Assembly (NCBI GenBank): GCA_963974475.1
Contig: CAXBCR010000010.1
Coordinates: 43,658 to 107,657, forward strand
Reading direction: 5' to 3'
Source of the DNA: CAJXZP01 sp963974475
GTDB lineage: Bacteria; Bacteroidota; Bacteroidia; Flavobacteriales_G; Salibacteraceae
Length of the DNA: 64,000 bases
Below the pieces are notes generated by a model, which ran no database searches, had not been told where the DNA came from, and was given only the letters and a program-made list of their open reading frames with translations. This document shows, piece by piece, positions 1 to 9,543 of this stretch (the first letter of the stretch is position 1; every line of letters begins with the position of its first letter). A program made the position numbers and the translations under genes.

Positions 1-1287
1 ACGGTGCACGATACAGGTGTTCCAAGGTATTATTCTCGAATACCTCATTTTTTTGCTACGTCAGACACTATTCAATTTAGCGGAAAGGTGCAGAATAACG
101 GAGGTGTAACGCAACAAAATACGCAGTTAATCAACCAAATTAGCACGCCCACAGGCGATAGCACAATTATGTCAAACCCTGTAAATTTAGCCCCCGGAGC
201 ATCCGATTCCTTAGTTATTCCTACTACTATGGTATTAGACCAAGGAATGGGTATGTACTCTTGGACTTTCTCGGTCGCTTCCGATTCTGTAGAAGACTTG
301 CCATTCGACAATGTATTGGATACTGTTTTCGTAGACGTCTCGGATTCTACCTATTCCAGAGATTTTAATGCCTCTGGAAATTTTTGGTTTGGCTCCGGTA
401 GCACCTATGAAATTGGAGTGATTTATGACATCTTTGATTCGGCTAAAGTCACGTCTATTTCTGTTGCAGTGGGTCCAGGTTCTACTCCTGGAGAAATAAT
501 TAGCATTTACCTGTATGCCAGTTCTGATTTAACGACTCCTTTAGCTGCTAGGGAGTTCCTAGTCATAGATTCCGGTTCTGTAGGTGATTTATTTACGTAT
601 GCTGTACCGGAAGTGGTTCTGCCTCCTGGCTCCTACACCGTTACCTATAAAACCTACTCCGATGATGTCTACTACCAAGCTTCCGATTTTATAGCACCTC
701 CAAGAATGGCCATCGCAAAAGCCTCAAACGGTACGGGTTGGATAAGCATTCCTTCTGTTCCTCCAATTCAATTGAATTTATCGGATAGTTTATTTATTTG
801 TGAGTTAGAGGTTAAGACTGAAGTTTTACAGTATAATGCCTTTTCTGGTACATACGATTGTTTAGCTATTGCATCAAAGGGGACACCACCTTATTCTTAC
901 TTGTGGAATAACGGCACCAATACTGATTCTATTGAAGTAAAACCAGGCGTCTATTATTACGTCACAGTAACCGATGAAACCAATTGCACTGCAGTGGGTT
1001 TGGTTGTTATTGAAGGAATAAATAGCATTGAAATTAAAGGAAACATCTCCGTTAATCCAAACCCAAACAACGGCAACTTTCAATTAAGCTTAGAAGAGGT
1101 GCAAGGAGGACTTTACACCGTTTCCATAATCAACAGCATTGGGCAATCGATGTATAAAAAACCCATATCCGTAAATGGAAACTACACTAGTAATATTGCG
1201 TTAGAAAATCTAGATTCTGGCTATTACCTCTTGGAATTAAAAAACGAAAAGGGTGAAAATACCGTAGTGAAATTTATTGTGAATTAG
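1..1287 (+). CDS. T9SS-sorted secreted protein with SprB-like repeat, 5' partial
   Basis: Only the C-terminal 428 codons are in the window. The frame is open from base 1 and the first in-window start codon is a GTG at base 4, so the true start almost certainly lies upstream. The visible part contains beta-rich domains, then a SprB-like repeat (GTPPYSYLWNNG followed by VTVTDETNC, about bases 880-1010). It ends with a classic T9SS C-terminal sorting domain (VNPNPNNGNFQLSLEE, then a SGYYLLEL-type motif). Proteins with this tail cross the outer membrane through the T9SS and are released or anchored at the surface. No catalytic domain is visible, so a structural or adhesive role is inferred only from the architecture. 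Confidence 0.85.
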   Translation, partial: TVHDTGVPRYYSRIPHFFATSDTIQFSGKVQNNGGVTQQNTQLINQISTPTGDSTIMSNPVNLAPGASDSLVIPTTMVLDQGMGMYSWTFSVASDSVEDLPFDNVLDTVFVDVSDSTYSRDFNASGNFWFGSGSTYEIGVIYDIFDSAKVTSISVAVGPGSTPGEIISIYLYASSDLTTPLAAREFLVIDSGSVGDLFTYAVPEVVLPPGSYTVTYKTYSDDVYYQASDFIAPPRMAIAKASNGTGWISIPSVPPIQLNLSDSLFICELEVKTEVLQYNAFSGTYDCLAIASKGTPPYSYLWNNGTNTDSIEVKPGVYYYVTVTDETNCTAVGLVVIEGINSIEIKGNISVNPNPNNGNFQLSLEEVQGGLYTVSIINSIGQSMYKKPISVNGNYTSNIALENLDSGYYLLELKNEKGENTVVKFIVN

Positions 1288-1351
1288 GCTACTGTGGAGC
1301 TAAGCTAACAGGCATGATGTACAAAATGGCATAGCGTTTAGCAACAAAAAA

Positions 1352-1385
1352 AAAAGCCATTTTTCTAATGAAGAAAAATGGCTTT
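1352..1385. terminator. Bidirectional terminator between convergent genes
   Basis: The inverted repeat AAGCCATTTTTC / GAAAAATGGCTT has a short loop and is flanked by A-runs on the left and T-rich sequence on the right. It sits between the end of the plus-strand surface-protein gene and the end of the minus-strand TPR gene, and could terminate both. Confidence 0.8.
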
Positions 1386-1404
1386 TAAAACTAATTTAAA
1401 TTAC

Positions 1405-2571
1405 CTATTCGGTAGGTTTACCTGCAGCATCAATTTCTGCTTGAATTTTATTATAGCTATCCATATCTTTAGTTCTCAAGTATAATTTTTTCAAAATACC
1501 TTGAACTTCAGAATCTGAAGGATCCAACTCATACGCTTTTTCTAAGTAAGGCAATGCGGATGCAAAAATTTGGTCCAACTCAGCTTTTTTAGCTTCATAC
1601 CCTTTGGTATCGCTGTATGGTAACGCATTCATTTCATCCACAACCACAATTGATTTGTTTACATACAATGCACCTAAATCGTGATTTGCATCCAAATGGT
1701 TAGGCTCCAACGCAATTGTTTTTTCGTAATCGGCTTGTGCACCAGCTAAATCTGGAGTTGCCATGGTTTCCTTTAATTTACCACGAACGTAATAGTACGC
1801 AGCTTTTTCAGGATTAGCTTCAATTGCTTTATCAATATTTGCAATGGCTTTTTCAGTTTCACCCATATCCACATACATGTTAAACTCGGCAATTAACAAA
1901 GCTTGATTTTCTGGATGCATTTTACGTCCTTCGGTGATTACTTCAACCGCTTTTGCAGTATCACCAATGGCTTTGTATTGATTAGCTATCTTAGAGTAAA
2001 CTACTCCATCTTCAAATCCAGAACCTTTAATTTTTGTGAAGTAAACAATAGATTGTTCGTGGTCATCATTTGCAGCAGCCATGTTAGCCGCATAATAATA
2101 TGCGATGGTATCCAATTCTTCATTGGTAGCTTTAATATCTCCACATTTTCCAAAATAAGTAGAAGCATTCCCAAAATCCTTAGCGTTATAATACTTTACA
2201 CCTTCATCATATATTTTATTATACACATGTCCGTATAAATAAGTATACAATTCATTCATGTCGGTACGAGAATCTGCTATACTTTTTGCTTTATCAAAAG
2301 CTTCAGCAGATTTTAATATTGCACCTGGACGTATACTTGCAAATTTAGCGTTGGTATCTACTGCAATAGCGTAATAAATTTTACCCATTACCACAAACGT
2401 TTTAGCTTGAGTACTGGTTTTCACATGTGTTGAAGCCTGATCTATCGCTATTTTAGCTTTTCCTAAATCATTGCTTCTTAAGTAATTTGAAGCACTTTGA
2501 ACTTTCGCATTTTGCGCAACAACTACCCCTGACATGGTAACAATCATTAACGCTAAAACTAACTTTTTCAT
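1405..2571 (-). CDS. Secreted/periplasmic TPR repeat protein
   Basis: The protein has 388 aa. It starts with a typical Sec signal peptide (MKKLVLALMIVTMSG, cleavage near VVAQ). The rest is alpha-helical with tetratricopeptide repeats, clearest at about residues 195-310 (alternating A/Y/G positions such as KAIGDTAKAVEVITEGRK and IEANPEKAAYYYVRGKLKE). TPR arrays bind proteins, so this is probably a periplasmic scaffold. It lies 64 bp downstream of gyrA on the same strand and may be co-transcribed. From memory, a TPR gene next to gyrA is common in Bacteroidota. The precise partner is unknown. Confidence 0.85.
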   Translation of the reverse strand: MKKLVLALMIVTMSGVVVAQNAKVQSASNYLRSNDLGKAKIAIDQASTHVKTSTQAKTFVVMGKIYYAIAVDTNAKFASIRPGAILKSAEAFDKAKSIADSRTDMNELYTYLYGHVYNKIYDEGVKYYNAKDFGNASTYFGKCGDIKATNEELDTIAYYYAANMAAANDDHEQSIVYFTKIKGSGFEDGVVYSKIANQYKAIGDTAKAVEVITEGRKMHPENQALLIAEFNMYVDMGETEKAIANIDKAIEANPEKAAYYYVRGKLKETMATPDLAGAQADYEKTIALEPNHLDANHDLGALYVNKSIVVVDEMNALPYSDTKGYEAKKAELDQIFASALPYLEKAYELDPSDSEVQGILKKLYLRTKDMDSYNKIQAEIDAAGKPTE

Positions 2572-2635
2572 TATTGTAATTTTTGTGTTTTATCCTTATT
2601 TTAAAAAAATGGACGCAAATTTAATTATTATTATT

Positions 2636-5191
2636 TTACGCCTCATTATCATTATCCGTGCCATCTGTAGATTCTGCATCGGTTGATTCATTTCCTTCTT
2701 CTATAATATCGGTACCTTCTATATCAGTTGCCTCAAGTACATCCTCTTCTTCATCATGAGGAACTTTAGCCACCGCAGCGATGCTATCTCCACTACCTAA
2801 GTTAATTAAGCGAACTCCTTGCGTTGCTCTACCCATAACTCGTACAGATTTTAGTGCCATTCGAATGGTAATACCTTTTTTATTGATAATCATTAAATCA
2901 TCTTCATCACTTACATTTTTGATCGCAATTAGATTACCTGTTTTATCGGTTACCTGAAGAGTTTTCACTCCTTTACCACCACGGTTTGTGATTCTGTAAT
3001 CATCTACAGCAGTACGTTTTCCGTATCCTTTTTCAGAAACCACCATTACGCTTGATTCCACGTCATCTACGCAAATCATTCCAACCACTCGGTCGTTTTC
3101 TCCTTGTAAGGTAATGCCTCTTACACCAGAAGCGCCACGGCCCATGGTTCGAACTTTGCTTTCTTCAAAACGTATTGCTCTTCCAGAATGCAATGCCATA
3201 ATAATTTGAGAATTACCCGTAGTTAATTTAGCTTCCAATAACTCATCACCTTCTCTAACGTTAATAGCAATGATACCGTTGGTTCTAGGTCGAGAATAAG
3301 CTTCTAAACTTGTTTTCTTAACCACCCCATTCTTGGTACACATCACAATATTCATTTTTTGAATGTACTCTTCGTCCTTAAGGTCTTCAACATTGATATA
3401 AGCTAATACTTTATCATCGTTCTCAATGTTAATCATGTTTTGAATAGCTCGTCCTTTAGATGTTTTACCACCTTCTGGTACTTCAAATACACGCATCCAG
3501 AAACACTTACCTTTTTGGGTAAATACCAATAAATAATTATGGGTATTGGCTACAAACATTTCTTCTAAGAAATCTTTATCTCTAGTGGTTGTACCTCTTG
3601 AACCTCTACCTCCCCTTGCTTGAGTTTTAAACTCTGCTAATGGAGTCCTTTTTATATAACCTAAATGAGAAATGGTAATAATAACCTGCTCGTTAGGAAT
3701 CATGTCTTCAATACGGAAATCGGCAGAATTGTATTCGATAGACGTCATTCGTTCATCACCGTATTTATCTTTAATACGGGTCAACTCTTCTATAATAATT
3801 TCAAATCGCAATTGTTCACTTGCTAAAATAGCTCTTAATTTTTCGATGGTTTTCATTAACTCATCGTATTCAGAACGCAATTTATCTTGCTCTAGTCCGG
3901 TTAATTGACGCAAACGCATTTCAACAATGGCACGTGCTTGAATGTCTGAAAGCTCAAATCGTTCAATTAATTTATTTCGAGCTTCCTCCGTATTATTAGA
4001 ACCTCTAATAATAGCAATTACTTCATCAATGTTATCCGAAGCAATGATTAAACCCTCTAAAATATGAGCTCTATCTTCTGCCTTTTTTAAATCAAATTTG
4101 GTTCTACGTGTCACCACTTCCATCCGGTGATCTACGTAATGACCAATCATATCTTTTAAATTCAATAAATAAGGACGTCCCTTTACTAAGGCAACGTTAT
4201 TTACTGAAAATGAAGTTTGTAAGGCAGTATGTTTAAATAAGTTATTTAACACTACATTGGTAATCGCATCACGTTTTAATTCGTAGACAATACGCATACC
4301 TGTTCTATCCGATTCATCTCTAATATCAGAAATACCTTCAATCTTTTTATCGTTAACCAACTCGGCAGTTTTGGCAATCATATCTGCCTTATTCACCATA
4401 TACGGAATTTCAGTAACGATAATTCTTTCGCGACCAGAATCGGTTTCTTCAATTTCCGCTTTCGCACGAATCACAATTCTACCTCTTCCCGTTTCAAATG
4501 CGGCACGAACGCCATCATATCCATAAATGGTCCCACCCGTTGGAAAATCGGGTGCTTTAACGTGTTGTAATAACTCTTCGGTGGTAATGTCGTTATTTTC
4601 TATATAAGCTAATGTACCATTAATAATTTCCGTTAAGTTATGCGGAGGCATATTAGTTGCCATCCCTACCGCGATACCACTAGCTCCATTCAAAAGCAAG
4701 TTGGGCAATAACGCTGGAAGCACTGTAGGTTCTAATAATGAATCATCAAAGTTTAAGCTAAAATCAACGGTATCTTTTTCAATATCCGCCAACATTTCTT
4801 CTGAAAGTTTACGTAAACGAGCCTCTGTATAACGCATTGCTGCAGGGCTATCACCATCAACCGAACCAAAGTTACCTTGTCCATCTACCAATGGATAACG
4901 AAGAGACCACGGTTGAGCCATCCGTACCATAGTGTCATAAACCGAAGAATCACCGTGTGGGTGGTACTTACCTAAAACTTCCCCAACAATTCTTGCTGAT
5001 TTTTTGTAGGCTTTATTGGAATAAACACCTAAATCAAGCATTCCGTAAAGTACCCTTCTATGCACTGGTTTCATACCATCACGCACATCTGGCAACGCTC
5101 TAGAAACGATAACTGACATTGAATAATCAATGTAAGCTGATTTCATTTCATCCTCGATATTTATTTTAATAATATTTTCTCCGTCTGACAT
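2636..5191 (-). CDS. gyrA: DNA gyrase subunit A
   Basis: The 851-aa protein is the breakage-reunion subunit of gyrase, which with GyrB introduces negative supercoils. The catalytic tyrosine is Tyr121 in AAMRYTEARL. The quinolone-determining region KYHPHGDSSVYD (about 75-86) has Ser82 and Asp86 at the positions matching E. coli Ser83 and Asp87, so it looks quinolone-sensitive there. The C-terminal beta-pinwheel is present and its GyrA box reads TNRGGKG rather than QRRGGKG. The last 40 or so residues are highly acidic (E/D/T repeats). ATG start is used; the gene is divergent from clpC across a 264-bp spacer. Confidence 0.97.
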   Translation of the reverse strand: MSDGENIIKINIEDEMKSAYIDYSMSVIVSRALPDVRDGMKPVHRRVLYGMLDLGVYSNKAYKKSARIVGEVLGKYHPHGDSSVYDTMVRMAQPWSLRYPLVDGQGNFGSVDGDSPAAMRYTEARLRKLSEEMLADIEKDTVDFSLNFDDSLLEPTVLPALLPNLLLNGASGIAVGMATNMPPHNLTEIINGTLAYIENNDITTEELLQHVKAPDFPTGGTIYGYDGVRAAFETGRGRIVIRAKAEIEETDSGRERIIVTEIPYMVNKADMIAKTAELVNDKKIEGISDIRDESDRTGMRIVYELKRDAITNVVLNNLFKHTALQTSFSVNNVALVKGRPYLLNLKDMIGHYVDHRMEVVTRRTKFDLKKAEDRAHILEGLIIASDNIDEVIAIIRGSNNTEEARNKLIERFELSDIQARAIVEMRLRQLTGLEQDKLRSEYDELMKTIEKLRAILASEQLRFEIIIEELTRIKDKYGDERMTSIEYNSADFRIEDMIPNEQVIITISHLGYIKRTPLAEFKTQARGGRGSRGTTTRDKDFLEEMFVANTHNYLLVFTQKGKCFWMRVFEVPEGGKTSKGRAIQNMINIENDDKVLAYINVEDLKDEEYIQKMNIVMCTKNGVVKKTSLEAYSRPRTNGIIAINVREGDELLEAKLTTGNSQIIMALHSGRAIRFEESKVRTMGRGASGVRGITLQGENDRVVGMICVDDVESSVMVVSEKGYGKRTAVDDYRITNRGGKGVKTLQVTDKTGNLIAIKNVSDEDDLMIINKKGITIRMALKSVRVMGRATQGVRLINLGSGDSIAAVAKVPHDEEEDVLEATDIEGTDIIEEGNESTDAESTDGTDNDNEA

Positions 5192-5340
5192 ATTATATAT
5201 TGTTATTTTTCAAATACTTAGCTAAATTCTTTTCGTTTGATTGACGAACTCTCGAAAATACAATTTGAAGGTCGAAAAACAATGTTGAAAACTACCCTAA
5301 TTATCAACAAAAATCTGTGAATAATTCGGATTGCACAATT

Positions 5341-5372
5341 CCCTTTAAAGGGTAGTCAAACCAATATATTTG
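5341..5372 (+). promoter_or_regulatory. Perfect palindrome and -7-like box upstream of clpC
   Basis: The 12-bp perfect palindrome CCCTTTAAAGGG (5341-5352) is followed by TATATTTG (5365-5372), which matches the Bacteroidota -7 consensus TAnnTTTG. No TTG lies at the proper -33 spacing; the nearest, at 5331-5333, is 31 bp away. The palindrome could be an operator for the stress gene clpC or could be chance. Confidence 0.4.
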
Positions 5373-5455
5373 AAACAATCTCGTTTTGCGGTTTAATGTA
5401 CAATTTTTTGTATATTCATCCATTCGATAAATTTAGACTACAACGCACAAAATAT

Positions 5456-8023
5456 ATGGAAAACAACTTATCACCAAGAGCCAAAGATGTTCTAACCTAT
5501 AGTCGTGAAGAAGCTTTAAGGCTAGGTCATGACTACATTGGAAACGAACACTTTATGCTGGGTATTATTCGAGAAGGTCAGGGAATTGCCATCAAGGTTT
5601 TAGAGAATTTGAACATGGATGTTCAAGAGCTCCGAAAGTTGATTGAAGACGCCATAAAACCATCTGGAAAATCTATTACCAATACTACCCAAACCAACAT
5701 CCCATTAGTAAAACAAGCTGAAAAAACGTTGAAACTGACTTTTTTGGAGGCTAAACTTTTTAAAAGTAGAATGATTGGAACCGAACATTTTTTACTTTCT
5801 ATTCTTAAAGAGGAAACGAATGTGGCCAGTAGAATATTAGCGCAGTTCAACATAAACTACGAAACCGTGAAAAATGAATTAGAAAAAATTCTTTCGGGTA
5901 CAGAGGAAACCAACATCTCTCCTACCCCAAGGGCGGATATATCCGGTAATACACCGGAAGACGATGAGGAAAAATCTTCCGGTTTTGGAAGCTCTTTTGG
6001 AGGAGCTAAAAAAACCAAAGGAGACTCGAAATCTAAAACGCCAGTTTTGGACAATTTCGGAAGGGATTTGACTAAAATGGCGGAAGACAATAAACTAGAC
6101 CCTATTATAGGAAGAGAAAAGGAAATTGAACGAGTATCTCAAATTTTAAGTCGAAGAAAAAAGAATAATCCTATTCTAATAGGTGAACCGGGTGTAGGTA
6201 AATCTGCCATTGCCGAGGGTTTAGCTTTACGAATTATTCAGAAAAAGGTTTCGCGAATTCTATTTGGAAAAAGGGTTGTTACGCTAGATTTAGCCTCGTT
6301 AGTGGCTGGTACAAAGTATCGTGGTCAGTTTGAAGAACGGATGAAAGCCGTAATGAATGAATTGGAAAAATCGGATGATGTCATCCTATTTATTGATGAA
6401 ATCCACACTATTGTAGGTGCGGGTGGTGCCTCTGGTTCATTGGATGCCTCCAACATGTTTAAACCAGCATTAGCGCGTGGTGAAATACAATGTATTGGTG
6501 CTACCACATTAGACGAATACCGTCAATACATTGAAAAAGATGGCGCATTAGAAAGACGTTTTCAAAAGGTACTAGTAGAACCTACTTCAGTAGAAGAAAC
6601 AATTACCATTCTGGAAAACATAAAATCTAAATACGAAGAACATCATAATGTAACCTATTCCCCTGAAGCAATTGAAGCATGTGTAAAATTGACGGATCGT
6701 TACATTTCCGACCGTCACTTACCGGATAAGGCTATTGATGCATTGGATGAAGCAGGTTCTCGGGTACATATTACTCATATTGTGGTTCCTGAAGAAATCT
6801 TAGAAATTGAAAAGAAAATTGAACTCGTTAAAGAGAAAAAACTGACGGTTGTTAAACGTCAGAAATACGAGGAAGCGGCTCAATTACGGGATGAGGAGAA
6901 AAAACTATCAGACCAATTGGAAGCCGAACAAAAGAATTGGGAAGAAAGAACAAAGCAAAACAGAGAGTTAGTCAATGAAGATAGCGTGGCAGAAGTTATT
7001 GCCATGATTTCTGGTATTCCTACGCAACGAATTGCACAAAAGGAAGGCGAGAAATTAGTATCCATGAAAGACGACCTAAAAGGAAGTGTGATTGGACAAG
7101 ATGAAGCTATTGAAAAAGTGGTGAAAGCGATTCAACGAAATAGAGCGGGTTTAAAAGACCCGAATAAACCAATTGGCTCTTTTATCTTTTTAGGCCCAAC
7201 AGGAGTCGGAAAAACGCAATTAGCCAAAGTGCTTTCCAAGAACTTATTTGACAATAACGACAATCTTATCCGTGTGGATATGAGTGAGTATATGGAAAAA
7301 TTTGCGGTTTCTAGATTGGTTGGAGCGCCTCCTGGATACGTGGGGTACGAAGAAGGCGGTCAGCTTACCGAAAAAGTAAGAAGAAAACCTTATTCTGTTA
7401 TTTTGTTGGATGAAATTGAAAAAGCACATCCAGATGTATACAACATTTTGCTACAAATCTTAGATGATGGCCAGGTAACAGATAGTTTGGGAAGAAAGGT
7501 AGATTTTAAGAATACCATTATTATTATGACGTCCAACATTGGGTCAAGAGAATTGAAAGATTTTGGACAAGGTGTAGGATTTTCTACTGCCTCCAAAATC
7601 AATAATGCCAACACCGAATCAAAAGGGGTGATACAACGTGCTTTGAAAAAAACATTTGCACCCGAATTCTTAAATAGAATTGACGATGTGGTGTTATTCA
7701 ATTCATTAGGTCAAGACGACATTTTCAAAATTATTGATATTGAATTGAAATCCTTATTCTCAAGAATTAACGAATTAGGATACCAAATAGAATTAACGAA
7801 GGCGGCCAAAGAGTTTATTGCAACCAAAGGATATGATTCAAATTTTGGTGCAAGACCTCTTAAAAGAGCATTGCAAAAATTCTTAGAAGATCCTATTGCC
7901 GAAGAGATTATTCAAAATAATCTAAAGGAAGGCGATACCATAAAGGTGGGCATCGATAAGAAAAATGACAATGTAAAACTAAATGTGGTGAAAGGAAATA
8001 AAGTAGATTCCGAAGAAGCCTAA
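5456..8023 (+). CDS. clpC: ATP-dependent Clp protease ATP-binding subunit, ClpC type
   Basis: An AAA+ unfoldase that feeds substrates to ClpP and acts with adaptors. Order of domains: two Clp_N repeats (about 1-145), an acidic/Gly-Ser linker, AAA+ module 1 with Walker A GEPGVGKSA (from 243), a UVR-like coiled middle segment (YEEAAQLRDEEKKL), and AAA+ module 2 with Walker A GPTGVGKTQ (from 580), followed by the Clp D2 small domain. The middle UVR motif and overall length (855 aa) distinguish ClpC from ClpB. I chose the ATG at 5456 rather than the in-frame one at 5396, because the family begins at NNLSPRAKDV and the longer version adds 20 residues of unlike sequence over the probable promoter. 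Confidence 0.95.
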   Translation: MENNLSPRAKDVLTYSREEALRLGHDYIGNEHFMLGIIREGQGIAIKVLENLNMDVQELRKLIEDAIKPSGKSITNTTQTNIPLVKQAEKTLKLTFLEAKLFKSRMIGTEHFLLSILKEETNVASRILAQFNINYETVKNELEKILSGTEETNISPTPRADISGNTPEDDEEKSSGFGSSFGGAKKTKGDSKSKTPVLDNFGRDLTKMAEDNKLDPIIGREKEIERVSQILSRRKKNNPILIGEPGVGKSAIAEGLALRIIQKKVSRILFGKRVVTLDLASLVAGTKYRGQFEERMKAVMNELEKSDDVILFIDEIHTIVGAGGASGSLDASNMFKPALARGEIQCIGATTLDEYRQYIEKDGALERRFQKVLVEPTSVEETITILENIKSKYEEHHNVTYSPEAIEACVKLTDRYISDRHLPDKAIDALDEAGSRVHITHIVVPEEILEIEKKIELVKEKKLTVVKRQKYEEAAQLRDEEKKLSDQLEAEQKNWEERTKQNRELVNEDSVAEVIAMISGIPTQRIAQKEGEKLVSMKDDLKGSVIGQDEAIEKVVKAIQRNRAGLKDPNKPIGSFIFLGPTGVGKTQLAKVLSKNLFDNNDNLIRVDMSEYMEKFAVSRLVGAPPGYVGYEEGGQLTEKVRRKPYSVILLDEIEKAHPDVYNILLQILDDGQVTDSLGRKVDFKNTIIIMTSNIGSRELKDFGQGVGFSTASKINNANTESKGVIQRALKKTFAPEFLNRIDDVVLFNSLGQDDIFKIIDIELKSLFSRINELGYQIELTKAAKEFIATKGYDSNFGARPLKRALQKFLEDPIAEEIIQNNLKEGDTIKVGIDKKNDNVKLNVVKGNKVDSEEA

Positions 8024-8033
8024 TTTATATAAC

Positions 8034-8106
8034 GAGCTGTTGATTTGATACTATCGAAAATGATTATACTAAATTCATTTTATATCAAATCAACAGTTCT
8101 TTTTTC
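8034..8106 (+). terminator. Long-stem terminator after clpC
   Basis: A 17-bp stem (GAGCTGTTGATTTGATA at 8034-8050 with TATCAAATCAACAGTTC at 8083-8099, one G-T pair) encloses a 32-nt loop and is followed directly by a run of seven T. The stem is much longer and the loop much larger than in a usual intrinsic terminator, so a regulatory or processing role is also possible. Confidence 0.75.
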
Positions 8107-8141
8107 TGCATACCCGCTCCTATTACCAAAACTCTAATCCG

Positions 8142-9416
8142 ATGAAAAATAAATCTTCCATTTTAAGTAAGTTAGGGCCAGGTCTATTGTATGCCGGAGC
8201 AGCCATAGGTGTGTCGCATTTAGTTCAATCTACTCGGGCAGGAGCCTCATTTGGCATTAGTATGCTTTTCGTGGTGATACTTGCCAATTTCTTTAAATAT
8301 CCTTTTTTTCAATATGGACCTAGATATGTAGCAGCTACGGGTAAAAGTTTACTCCATGGATACAAAAAACTAGGCTCTTGGGCCATTTGGGTATTTTTCA
8401 TCCTAACTCTTGGAACCATGTTTATTCTGCAGGGTGCGGTAACCATGGTAACCGCTGGATTGGCCAAATTTTTAACCGGCTCTTCCCTTTCCATCGGATT
8501 TTGGATATTAATTATTCTAGCATTAAGTATCGGACTTTTAATAAGCGGTAAAATGAAAGTGCTAGATAGGTTCATGAAAGTTGTCATGCTAGTTTTAGCG
8601 ATAACAACTATTGCAGCTGCTATTGCTTCGATGTTTGCTAACGTGGCACATACCACTGTTGCTCCCAATTTTAGCTTTGCTAATCGGAATCATATTTTCT
8701 TCCTAATTGCTTTTATTGGATGGATGCCTGCCCCGATTGATATTTCGGTTTGGTATTCGGTTTGGTCGGAAACAAAAAATAAGGATATGAAGGTGCAATC
8801 CAGTTTAAAATCTAGTTTATTCGATTTTTCGGTTGGCTATTGGGGAACCGCTTTTTTAGCTCTTTGTTTTGTGGCTTTAGGTGCATTTATGCTGCACAAC
8901 ACCGGTGTAGAATTATCTCCAAGTGCGGTCGTTTTTGCCGGGCAAATTATTGAAGCCTATTCCAATTCACTAGGAAGTTGGGCAACGCCAATCATTGCCG
9001 TTGCCGCATTTACTACAATGCTAAGTACTACAGTTTCGGTAATGGATGGAATCACGAGGGTGATGGTACCTACCACCCATTATTTATTTTTCTCCTCTAC
9101 TCTTTCTTCAGAAAAGGTACCTGCAAAAGAATCAAAAAAACATTTTCTGATTTGGTTAACTATTTTGGGGATTGGTTCTTACTTATTGGTTTTCAATTTT
9201 GCACAAGACATGAAACAAATGGTGGATTTTGCCACTAGTTTATCTTTTTTAACGGCTCCTATCCTCGCATATCTAAATGTAAAAGTGATGGAATCCATAG
9301 AAATTCGGGAGGAGTATCGACCTTCTAAATTTACCCGAATGGTTAGTTACCTGGGACTATTGATATTAGTTGGATTTTCGTTGGTTTATTTAGGATATAA
9401 ACTAGGCATCATCTAG
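8142..9416 (+). CDS. Nramp-family metal transporter, atypical TM1
   Basis: The 424-aa polytopic protein has about 11 hydrophobic segments and Nramp (SLC11) family layout. It begins GPGLLYAGAAIGVSHL, where classical Nramps have the metal-binding DPGN motif in helix 1; Asp and Asn are absent here. The helix-6 region keeps a Met-Pro pair (FIGWMPAPIDISVW), as in family members that co-ordinate soft divalent metals through Met. Function is therefore inferred as metal-ion or related transport, with uncertain substrate (Mn/Fe is not safe to assume). Single gene, preceded by the clpC terminator. Confidence 0.8.
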   Translation: MKNKSSILSKLGPGLLYAGAAIGVSHLVQSTRAGASFGISMLFVVILANFFKYPFFQYGPRYVAATGKSLLHGYKKLGSWAIWVFFILTLGTMFILQGAVTMVTAGLAKFLTGSSLSIGFWILIILALSIGLLISGKMKVLDRFMKVVMLVLAITTIAAAIASMFANVAHTTVAPNFSFANRNHIFFLIAFIGWMPAPIDISVWYSVWSETKNKDMKVQSSLKSSLFDFSVGYWGTAFLALCFVALGAFMLHNTGVELSPSAVVFAGQIIEAYSNSLGSWATPIIAVAAFTTMLSTTVSVMDGITRVMVPTTHYLFFSSTLSSEKVPAKESKKHFLIWLTILGIGSYLLVFNFAQDMKQMVDFATSLSFLTAPILAYLNVKVMESIEIREEYRPSKFTRMVSYLGLLILVGFSLVYLGYKLGII

Positions 9417-9478
9417 CAGATTCATATTTAAAAAAAATGCATGTTAGATTGGAAGCCGCTCCCGTAAACTTATAGCAC

Positions 9479-9511
9479 AAAAAAAAGCTCTAATGTTTGC
9501 ACACCAGAGCT
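9479..9511 (-). terminator. Terminator of comB
   Basis: AGCTCT (9486-9491) and AGAGCT (9506-9511) form a 6-bp stem. Read on the minus strand the hairpin is followed by a run of eight T (the A-run at 9479-9486). It may also help stop the transporter transcript coming from the left. Confidence 0.6.
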
Positions 9512-9543
9512 ATATTTTCTTTTGTATCCTACAAAAAAAAGAA

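Noticed and set aside
5396..5455. Upstream in-frame ATG of clpC
   Set aside because: The added 20 residues do not fit the family N-terminus and overlap the likely promoter; the ATG at 5456 was used.
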